In this document: positions 1-5,664 of the stretch, piece by piece
How the letters are laid out: every line of letters begins with the position of its first letter
How positions within the stretch are numbered: the first letter of the stretch is position 1
Source of the DNA: Bacteroidota bacterium
GTDB taxonomy: Bacteria > Bacteroidota > Ignavibacteria > Palsa-1295
Length of the DNA stretch: 5,741 nucleotides
Assembly: GCA_025363505.1 (NCBI GenBank)
Contig: JANYDV010000086.1
Span: 1 to 5,741 of the forward strand
Reading direction: 5' to 3'
Notes under the pieces: model-generated
The model's database searches: none
Told to the model about the DNA's origin: nothing
What the model saw: the letters and a program-made list of their open reading frames with translations, nothing else
Position numbers and translations under genes: made by a program

Positions 1-333
1 AGCGTCCATAAAATCTATCGTCTGAAGGTAATCACTTCGATTCTTCCCATGTAAAGTAAAATTTACAGTGTTGATCTTTGTCTTGCCATCATTGGCAACG
101 CCCCCCAGAACAATACCGCCCCACTTATTAGAGTCGTTGAGTTCGACAGGTTTGCCATCAAATGTGGCACTGTACGACGCGTTATTCGGATTTGGATAGT
201 GCGAATTTGAGTTTGCAGCAACTCCTGTGACTGTATTGGTCGAATCATTTGCTGGGGTGGTATTGGCATCTTTCTTCGCGCAAGCAGACAGAAAAATTGC
301 AAGACAAACAACCAAAAGTAATCTTGTTTTCAT
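1..333 (-). CDS. Small lipoprotein, N-terminal part (runs off the left edge)
   Basis: The minus-strand frame stays open from the ATG at 331-333 to the window edge, giving 111 residues with no stop. It starts MKTRLLLVVCLAIFLSAC: a charged n-region, a hydrophobic h-region and a lipobox LSAC with the lipidated Cys at residue 18. This predicts a Sec-exported lipoprotein processed by signal peptidase II. Residues 19 to about 52 form a hydrophilic, Asn/Ser/Thr/Pro-rich linker. From about residue 53 (SYSATFDGKPVEL, then KWGGIVLGG and a TKINTVNFTLHGK stretch) the sequence looks like alternating beta strands of a small globular domain. I do not recognise the family and assign no function. After the Cys comes AKKD, which does not clearly match published Bacteroidota surface-export signals, so inner or outer leaflet placement is open. 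No Shine-Dalgarno is visible before the ATG. It is transcribed divergently from the protease gene; any functional link is unproven. Confidence 0.8.
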   Translation of the reverse strand, partial: MKTRLLLVVCLAIFLSACAKKDANTTPANDSTNTVTGVAANSNSHYPNPNNASYSATFDGKPVELNDSNKWGGIVLGGVANDGKTKINTVNFTLHGKNRSDYLQTIDFMDA

Positions 334-374
334 AATTATAGATAAATGTGTTATACAAAAATAGGTAATTTTGT

Positions 375-403
375 TTGATTTGATTAGAAAGATCAACTAT
401 TGT
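375..403 (+). promoter_or_regulatory. Candidate promoter for the protease gene
   Basis: TTGATT at 375-380 and TATTGT at 398-403 are separated by 17 bases. Each matches four of six sigma-70 consensus positions. It would give a leader of roughly 80 bases before the ATG at 490. The region is AT-rich, so similar matches arise by chance, and Bacteroidota use a different housekeeping consensus (TTTG and TAnnTTTG) that I do not see here. Treat as tentative. Confidence 0.25.
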
Positions 404-405
404 AG

Positions 406-435
406 GGAAATTCCTTCCACCAATTTTGGAAATTC
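406..435 (+). repeat. Short direct repeat GGAAATTC x2 in the protease leader
   Basis: GGAAATTC occurs at 406-413 and again at 428-435, 22 bases apart start to start, about two helical turns. Each copy is also close to a palindrome (GGAA-A-TTCC; the first copy is perfect over 406-414, the second ends in T). The pair lies just downstream of the candidate -10 element, a position suited to an operator. An 8-base repeat in AT-rich DNA can be chance, and no regulator is visible in the window. Confidence 0.3.
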
Positions 436-477
436 TCTCCTATCAATTCGCGTTTACAATCAGCTATCCATTTACTT

Positions 478-482
478 AGGAG
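478..482 (+). promoter_or_regulatory. Shine-Dalgarno site of the secreted protease
   Basis: AGGAG at 478-482 lies seven bases before the ATG at 490, standard spacing for ribosome binding. It fixes the start directly ahead of a good signal peptide. It is the only clear Shine-Dalgarno I see in the window; the starts of rpsO, pnp and the lipoprotein lack one. Confidence 0.7.
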
Positions 483-489
483 TATATAT

Positions 490-2676
490 ATGATACGTGT
501 CGTGATCTTGTTTTTTACTATAGTCTGTGCAAATATTGTGGTGGCACAACCAACGATCAAGCTTTTTCCGGTTGCCGATAACTCACAACACGCACAAAGT
601 ACCTCTTATTATGTAGATCCGGTTGCAGTAAATACTGCCTACGAATCTCCGCATATTATCGTCACTGATATGGCGATCCCTACAGCTTCGGGCACACAAC
701 TGGTTACACTCGATCTGCAAGAATTTTCGGTAGTCGGACCCGAAACTCATTTCATGATGATTCGCGGTAATGAAGTTTTCGAAGCCCCGCTTCCCAGCGT
801 CAAAACATTTCGTGGTACGATCGCCGGAGAGCCAACGAGCAAAGCATATTTGGCAATCAAAGCGAATGGCGATATCACAGGCGTGATCGGTTTCAATGGC
901 GAAGATTTTAATATCAGTGTGCCGCAAAGTGGGCAATATCATTCGATCATTACTTCGACAACTGCTATTCCCTATTATAATGACCGCACGCAATGTGTGA
1001 TGACCAACTCGGCATCATACGATATGAAGGTCCATCAGAAAAACGCAGCAGAACATATTCCGAATTCCTCAATGCCCCAGAGTACCCAAGCCGCAACAAA
1101 GACCGCCGTTGTTGCTTTTGACGTTGATAACGCATGCTATCAAGATTATGGTGATGGCATTAATAGTTATCTCGTCACCTTAATGGGTGCTATCACCACT
1201 GCATACGAAAGTGAAGTTGATATGGCAATGCAACTCGGGATAGTAAAAGTGTTCACCACAGCTGATCCTTACACCGGAGGAGATCTTAATGCACTCTTAA
1301 ATTCTTTTACAAACTATTGGGCAGCAAACAACGGGAGTGTTTCTCGCACGATGGCGCACCTTGCTTCTCGTCGTCTTGGGGGCGGTGGTGCTGCAGGACT
1401 TGCATGGGTTGATGTGATGTGTGACAAGGGGCATGGATATGGTGTCTCGAACATTTCGCCGGCTCCGGGAATACTGGCGATCGACAGAACAGTCACCGGT
1501 CACGAACTCGGTCATAACGTTGGGTCATTTCATACCCATGATTGTGCAGCATATCCGCCAAACGGTATTGATCATTGCGTCAATGCAGATGGCGGCTGTT
1601 CATGGACACCACAACAAGTGACGGGTACCATTATGAGCTATTGCAATAATCGCCCATATACCTTTGGTGCTCGAGTGCAAGATACACTCAAAGCGAGAAT
1701 TCAAGTTGCACCGTGTTTGCAATCTCTTGCTCAGATACAGCTTAAATTTGATTCAATTAATTTTCATGATTTGATGATCTTCACCAAGAAAGACTCTCTC
1801 TTGACGGCAATCATCAAAAATCCCGGTTCGACACCATTGAAAATATTTGGGATAACGATCGAAGATGATATTGATACAAATTTTTCGCTCAAGAACCTTC
1901 CGAAATTTCCACTGACTATTGCTGCCGGAGCATCCCAAAATATTACCCTCAGTTTTACGCCAAAAAATAGTGGTGCTATCACTGCAACCCTTAAAATATT
2001 CCATAATGCTACCGGTGGAAGTACCGCGATCCCGTTAGTCGGTAATGGTGTTCAGCCACTCGCAAGTTTTGGAAATACCAATATTGATTTCGGGAATATT
2101 AGTGATCCTGCGCCACGCGACAGCACCTTCGAACTTGTCAATAATGCAGGCGATGCTCCGTTGCAGGTAAAACGTGTTTATCTTGCCGGTCCTAATGCAA
2201 GCGAGTTTAAGATCACCTCGTCTGTTGTGCCGTTTACTCTGAACCCGGGGCAGAAGCAGATGATCAGCATCCGATTCACTGCCGCATCTGATGGTTTGAA
2301 AGATGCTGTTATTCGTGTAATCTCTAACGACCTCACACAAGACTCGGTCGAGATCGGCTTAGGGGCAAATGTGCAAGGACTCGGAGTTCATAACTCTCCG
2401 CTCCCCAACGGCGTAACACTTTCGATCAGCCCGAACCCTACTTCGGGTGTCGTAAATATTAATCTCGATGGGTTGAAAGCATTTTCAGGAAAAAATATCA
2501 AAGCATCGCTCTACGACAAACTCGGAAAAGAAATTGCATCACTTTACAACGGAACTGTCATTGCAACGACAATACATTATCAATGGCAGCTTCCGAAAGT
2601 GCTCAGTGCAGGAAGTTACACATTGGTGCTTGATCTCGGAGCCACACGAATCACGAGAGAATTGATTGTACAATAA
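490..2676 (+). CDS. Secreted reprolysin-like (M12B-type) zinc metalloprotease with T9SS sorting domain
   Basis: A complete 728-residue protein. Residues 1-19 are a Sec signal peptide with likely cleavage after VVA, leaving Gln20 at the mature N terminus, as is common in Bacteroidota exports. Residues 20 to about 200 form a prodomain; the part near 105-145 (FRGTIAGEP, then GDITGVIGFNGEDFNI) resembles the ADAM prodomain. The metzincin catalytic domain spans about 203-410. It has HELGHNVGSFH at 338-348 (zinc ligands His338, His342, His348; general base Glu339), then a Cys-rich stretch (Cys352, 363, 370) and the Met-turn GTIMSYC with Met382. Two choice-of-anchor/ASPM-SPD-2-Hydin-like beta domains follow (about 414-518 and 522-630). 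The C terminus (about 641-728) has SPNPTSGVVNINL and ends in a beta-rich type A T9SS signal. The protein should cross the inner membrane by Sec and the outer membrane by T9SS, to be released or surface-anchored. The substrate is unknown. It stands alone, with a terminator just downstream. Confidence 0.92.
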   Translation: MIRVVILFFTIVCANIVVAQPTIKLFPVADNSQHAQSTSYYVDPVAVNTAYESPHIIVTDMAIPTASGTQLVTLDLQEFSVVGPETHFMMIRGNEVFEAPLPSVKTFRGTIAGEPTSKAYLAIKANGDITGVIGFNGEDFNISVPQSGQYHSIITSTTAIPYYNDRTQCVMTNSASYDMKVHQKNAAEHIPNSSMPQSTQAATKTAVVAFDVDNACYQDYGDGINSYLVTLMGAITTAYESEVDMAMQLGIVKVFTTADPYTGGDLNALLNSFTNYWAANNGSVSRTMAHLASRRLGGGGAAGLAWVDVMCDKGHGYGVSNISPAPGILAIDRTVTGHELGHNVGSFHTHDCAAYPPNGIDHCVNADGGCSWTPQQVTGTIMSYCNNRPYTFGARVQDTLKARIQVAPCLQSLAQIQLKFDSINFHDLMIFTKKDSLLTAIIKNPGSTPLKIFGITIEDDIDTNFSLKNLPKFPLTIAAGASQNITLSFTPKNSGAITATLKIFHNATGGSTAIPLVGNGVQPLASFGNTNIDFGNISDPAPRDSTFELVNNAGDAPLQVKRVYLAGPNASEFKITSSVVPFTLNPGQKQMISIRFTAASDGLKDAVIRVISNDLTQDSVEIGLGANVQGLGVHNSPLPNGVTLSISPNPTSGVVNINLDGLKAFSGKNIKASLYDKLGKEIASLYNGTVIATTIHYQWQLPKVLSAGSYTLVLDLGATRITRELIVQ

Positions 2677-2694
2677 ATAATGTATCGAACAAAT

Positions 2695-2729
2695 AAAAAA
2701 GCACCTTACTTCCGTAAGGTGCTTTTTTT
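2695..2729. terminator. Bidirectional intrinsic terminator between the protease gene and pnp
   Basis: A perfect 9-bp stem, GCACCTTAC (2701-2709) with GTAAGGTGC (2714-2722), closes a TTCC loop. It is flanked by A6 on the left and T7 on the right. On the plus strand it ends the protease transcript, 24 bases after the stop codon; on the minus strand the A6 becomes a U-run and ends pnp. The symmetry fits a shared terminator for convergent genes. Confidence 0.92.
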
Positions 2730-2750
2730 ATGCTAACGTTTGACGGTTGC

Positions 2751-4985
2751 TTATCGACGGCCGTAACCACCGCCACCGCCACCGCGACGATCACGATCTC
2801 CACCGCCACGACGGTCACCGCCACCACCGCGACGATCATCACCACCGCTGAATTCACGGCGTGGACGTTCGACATAACCTTCAGGCTTTTCGAGCATCGC
2901 CTTTCGCGACAACGAATATTTGCCATCCGGTTTTACGGCGATCAATTTCACTTCGAATACATCACCGACCTGAATAATATCGCCGATGGTCTCGACGCGA
3001 TTATAGTCGATCTCTGAAATATGCATCAAGCCCTCTTTCTTCGGCAAGAATTCCATAATGGCGCCGAGTCCTTCGCGAACCTGTGTTACTTTCGCATTAT
3101 AGACTGTGCCTTCTTCAGGAATACGAATAAGTCCTTCGACCATATCGCGTGCCTTATCAGCAGCAGTGCCGCTGGTAGCCGAGATCGTTAATGTTCCATC
3201 GTCTTCGATCGTGATGTCCTCAACACCTGATGTTGCTTGAATCTCACGAATCATCTTACCGCCAGGTCCGATAATAAGTCCGATCATCTCAACCGGAATC
3301 TTCATCGAAGTCATACGCGGAGCAAATTCAGAAAGATCAGCACGTGGTGCTGACAGTGCTTCATTCATCTTGTCGAGGATATGAATTCTGCCTTCTTTAG
3401 CTTGATGTAATGCACGTTCAAGCAATGCAAAATCAATGCCTTTGATCTTCATATCCATTTGGCAGGCAGTGATACCATCACGGGTGCCGCAGACCTTGAA
3501 ATCCATATCGCCGAGGAAATCTTCGTTGCCGAGGATGTCACTCAATACCGCTGCACGATCACCTTCTTTGATAAGCCCCATTGCAATACCTGCAACCGGC
3601 TTTTTCAATTTAACACCGGCATCATAGAGCGCAAGACTTCCGGCACAAACGGTTGCCATCGAGCTTGATCCGTTTGATTCGAGAATGTCACTGACAATTC
3701 TGATCGCATACGGAAAATCAGCAGCTGACGGCAGCAACTCTCTGATTGCGCGCTCTGCAAGATTTCCGTGACCGATCTCACGACGACCTGTTCCGGTCAT
3801 TCTGCCAACTTCGCCAACGCTAAACGGTGGGAAGTTGTAATGGAGCATAAAACGCTTCTTCGTTTCAGGCAAGAGACCTTCGATGTTTTGTTCGTCACGC
3901 TTCGAACCAAGCGTTACCGATGACAATGACTGTGTCTCGCCACGGGTAAACAAGCACGAGCCGTGAGTGCGCGGCAAGTTGCCCATTGAAATAGTGATCT
4001 TGCGGATCGTCTTCGAGTTACGACCGTCGAGACGAACATCATTTGCAAGAATCAACTCACGCATTTCGCGTTTCTCGATTTCTTTTAGTGTTGGTCCGAC
4101 CACTGATTCAATCTCGGCATATTTTTCGTCGCCAAGTTCTTTTTTAAGCGCTTCTTTTACTGCATCTTTCGCAGCTTTAGTCTTTGCCGAACGCTCTTCC
4201 TTCGCAAGAATAGTCGAAGCAAGGGTCTTTAAATCATTTGCCGCAAGTGATTCAATACGTTTTTTGAGATCACTATGATCTACTTCTGCAGCAAGTACAC
4301 GTTTGGTTTTTGCCAAACCTGATTCGCGGACGATCTCTTCGAGACCGTTACAAATTTTCGTCACAGCAACTGCACCAACGCGAAGTGCTTCGAGATACTC
4401 TTCTTCGCTGATTTCATGTCCTTCACCTTCGACCATCACGATCGAATCTTTGGTGCCGGCAATAATGAATTCGTAATCTGCAGTCGCAAGATCTTCAAAT
4501 GTCGGATTAAGGATAATGTTGCCGTTCAAACGCGCAACACGAACAGCGGCGATAGGCTCGCTGAATGGGACGTCCGAAAGCAACAGTGAAAGCGACGCAC
4601 CGCAAACCGCAAGCACATCTGCATCATTCTGTTGGTCAGAGCACATTACAAAAGCAACGATCTGCGTTTCGTAACGCCAGTTCTTCGGGAACATTGGGCG
4701 GATCGGACGATCAACGATACGAGCAGAAAGAATTTCTTTTTCCGAAGGGCGACCTTCGCGTTTGAAGTACCCACCAGGTATTTTACCGGCAGCGGACTGA
4801 CGTTCGCGATATTCAACTTGCAATGGCAAGAAGTCAACATCTTTCGATACGTCGGCAGCGCAGACTGTCGTCAGCACCATTGTATCACCAAGTCGGATCA
4901 TTGCTGATCCTGATGCTTGTTTAGCATATACGCCAAGCTCGAACGAGAGCTCTTTTCCGGGCGCGATTTCGATTGTTTTTATCAT
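2751..4985 (-). CDS. pnp: Polynucleotide phosphorylase (polyribonucleotide nucleotidyltransferase)
   Basis: A complete 744-residue PNPase, the phosphate-dependent 3'-to-5' exoribonuclease that releases nucleoside diphosphates during cytoplasmic mRNA decay and can also add tails. Domain order is canonical. RNase PH-like domain 1 covers about 10-142, with the conserved GRPSEKEIL and VDRPIRPMFP motifs. An alpha-helical linker spans about 235-310. Catalytic RNase PH-like domain 2 covers about 311-545, with FTRGETQ (346-352), the phosphate-binding SNGSSSM (437-443) and the acidic LGDMDFKV (491-498) and RDG (502-504) residues. A KH domain covers about 558-620 with its GPGG loop at 573-576, and an S1 domain about 624-696. 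It exceeds the roughly 700-710 residues of E. coli and B. subtilis PNPase because of a Gly/Arg-rich tail from about 703. The start MIKTIEIAPGKEL fits the family N terminus although no Shine-Dalgarno is visible. It lies downstream of rpsO, the common bacterial order. Confidence 0.98.
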   Translation of the reverse strand: MIKTIEIAPGKELSFELGVYAKQASGSAMIRLGDTMVLTTVCAADVSKDVDFLPLQVEYRERQSAAGKIPGGYFKREGRPSEKEILSARIVDRPIRPMFPKNWRYETQIVAFVMCSDQQNDADVLAVCGASLSLLLSDVPFSEPIAAVRVARLNGNIILNPTFEDLATADYEFIIAGTKDSIVMVEGEGHEISEEEYLEALRVGAVAVTKICNGLEEIVRESGLAKTKRVLAAEVDHSDLKKRIESLAANDLKTLASTILAKEERSAKTKAAKDAVKEALKKELGDEKYAEIESVVGPTLKEIEKREMRELILANDVRLDGRNSKTIRKITISMGNLPRTHGSCLFTRGETQSLSSVTLGSKRDEQNIEGLLPETKKRFMLHYNFPPFSVGEVGRMTGTGRREIGHGNLAERAIRELLPSAADFPYAIRIVSDILESNGSSSMATVCAGSLALYDAGVKLKKPVAGIAMGLIKEGDRAAVLSDILGNEDFLGDMDFKVCGTRDGITACQMDMKIKGIDFALLERALHQAKEGRIHILDKMNEALSAPRADLSEFAPRMTSMKIPVEMIGLIIGPGGKMIREIQATSGVEDITIEDDGTLTISATSGTAADKARDMVEGLIRIPEEGTVYNAKVTQVREGLGAIMEFLPKKEGLMHISEIDYNRVETIGDIIQVGDVFEVKLIAVKPDGKYSLSRKAMLEKPEGYVERPRREFSGGDDRRGGGGDRRGGGDRDRRGGGGGGYGRR
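2754..2876 (-). other. Gly/Arg-rich (RGG-type) tail of PNPase
   Basis: This stretch encodes PNPase residues from about 704 to 744. It contains repeated RRGGGG, RRGGG and RRGGGGGG blocks and ends YGRR. The DNA is a low-complexity run of CCACCGC and CGACG units on the plus strand, which produces long spurious open frames on the other strand. RGG-type tails usually bind RNA or proteins without fixed structure; here that role is inferred from composition only. Confidence 0.8.
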
Positions 4986-5062
4986 AGATATAGAGAAATA
5001 GCCAACCGTGTCATACGGTCGGTATGTGTTTGTTATTTATTGAGTTGAAAAATCATTCTGCG

Positions 5063-5071
5063 ATGATAGCA
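5063..5071 (-). promoter_or_regulatory. Candidate extended -10 element for pnp
   Basis: Read on the minus strand, TGCTATCAT at 5071-5063 fits the extended -10 pattern TGnTATAAT with one mismatch. No good -35 hexamer sits at the usual distance, which an extended -10 can tolerate. It would start a transcript near 5056, giving a leader of about 70 bases. A promoter is expected somewhere here because a strong terminator separates rpsO from pnp, but this exact site is tentative. Confidence 0.3.
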
Positions 5072-5122
5072 CGAAGTACGCTGCGCGTCGAAGGTTCTAA
5101 TAGGTGATATTGAGGAGTTTCA

Positions 5123-5153
5123 CTTCTGCCCCGAGTATCGACTCGAACAGAAG
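5123..5153. other. Two-part hairpin in the rpsO-pnp spacer
   Basis: CTTCTG (5123-5128) pairs with CAGAAG (5148-5153), and inside it CGAGT (5132-5136) pairs with ACTCG (5141-5145) around an ATCG loop, leaving a small CCC/AA internal loop. No T-run follows on either strand, so it is not an intrinsic terminator. If pnp is transcribed from upstream of 5153, or by read-through from rpsO, this element would lie in the pnp leader. In other bacteria pnp leaders contain RNase III-cleaved hairpins used in autoregulation; a similar role here is inference. Confidence 0.45.
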
Positions 5154-5218
5154 CAGTCTCATCGCATTCAAGAAGGTTACCCCTCGTGACGCTTCATTAC
5201 TTCGTGATGTAAACGAAC

Positions 5219-5259
5219 AAAAAAAAATAAGGGCTGTCGCAGTCATTCCGCAACAGCCC
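5219..5259 (-). terminator. Intrinsic terminator of rpsO
   Basis: On the minus strand a 29-base hairpin (5259-5231) has a 12-pair stem: GGGCTGT with ACAGCCC, extended by five further pairs, two of them G-U, around a five-base AATGA loop. It is followed by TTATTTTTTTTT. It begins nine bases after the rpsO stop codon. The plus strand also has T6 after the hairpin, so it may work both ways. It should stop most rpsO transcripts before pnp. Confidence 0.92.
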
Positions 5260-5267
5260 AACATTTT

Positions 5268-5537
5268 TTACTTACGGATTTCAAGGTCTTTAATCACTTG
5301 ACGATACCTTGCAATGTCATTCTTCACAAGATAATCAAGCAATGAGCGGCGTTTTCCGACCATTTTCAAGAGTCCGAGTCTTGAGTGATGGTCTTTTTTG
5401 TTCGCCTGAAAATGTGGGGTGAGCGTATTGATGCGCTCGGTTAAAATGGCAATCTGCACTTCGGTACGACCTGTATCCTGTGCATTCGTGCCATACTTCA
5501 CGGCTAATTCTTGTTTCTTCTCTTTTGTAATTGACAT
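5268..5537 (-). CDS. rpsO: 30S ribosomal protein S15
   Basis: A complete 89-residue S15, the usual length. It binds the central domain of 16S rRNA early in 30S assembly and contributes to bridges with the 50S subunit. The sequence matches the family throughout: DTGRTEVQIAILTERI near 21-36, KKDHHSRLGLLKMVGKRR near 47-64, then LLDYL and a C-terminal EIRK. Residues known from S15-rRNA structures to contact the three-way junction and the neighbouring GU/GC site are present (Thr22, Gly23, Gln28, Arg35, His42, Asp49, Ser52, Tyr69, counting the initiator Met). Start MSITKEKKQEL is the normal family start; no Shine-Dalgarno precedes it. A strong terminator follows, then pnp. In many bacteria S15 represses its own mRNA through a leader structure; the upstream sequence here gives only weak hints of one. 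Confidence 0.98.
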   Translation of the reverse strand: MSITKEKKQELAVKYGTNAQDTGRTEVQIAILTERINTLTPHFQANKKDHHSRLGLLKMVGKRRSLLDYLVKNDIARYRQVIKDLEIRK

Positions 5538-5556
5538 TGTTTAGATAATATAGCGT

Positions 5557-5593
5557 AAAAAATCCCGAAACCTACCGCTATGAAAGCATCGGG
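5557..5593 (-). terminator. Weak hairpin plus T-run upstream of rpsO (terminator or leader element)
   Basis: On the minus strand CCCGA (5593-5589) can pair with TCGGG (5568-5564), with a smaller GCT/AGC stem inside the 20-base loop. It is followed by ATTTTTT, ending 19 bases before the rpsO start. It could terminate the gene that ends at 5665, or be part of an rpsO leader. The stem is only five base pairs with a large loop, so either reading is uncertain. Confidence 0.3.
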
Positions 5594-5664
5594 TGTAATT
5601 CGAATTGTGGCAAACGAAAGCTACTCCGATAAAATTCCTTTAGTAAAAGCCCTTACATACCTCA

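Noticed and set aside
335..340. Perfect TATAAT on the minus strand just before the lipoprotein ATG
   Set aside because: It ends one base before the start codon, so transcription from it would begin inside the gene and lose the lipoprotein signal; no -35 is at proper spacing. Probably chance in AT-rich DNA.
2730..3017. Plus-strand open frame rich in Thr/Ala/Ile opposite the end of pnp
   Set aside because: It is the antisense reading of the Gly/Arg-rich PNPase tail; the repeats of ACC/GCC/ATC come from the low-complexity DNA, not from selection on a protein.
5005..5019. ACCGT/ACGGT inverted repeat with a five-base loop just upstream of pnp
   Set aside because: Only five base pairs, not extendable, and not followed by a T-run; too weak to call as a regulatory hairpin or operator.
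5104..5301. Plus-strand 65-codon frame in the rpsO-pnp spacer
   Set aside because: It runs through the rpsO terminator hairpin and into the end of rpsO, and the protein has no recognisable features. A TGAGGAG at 5111-5117 lies inside the frame rather than ahead of its start.
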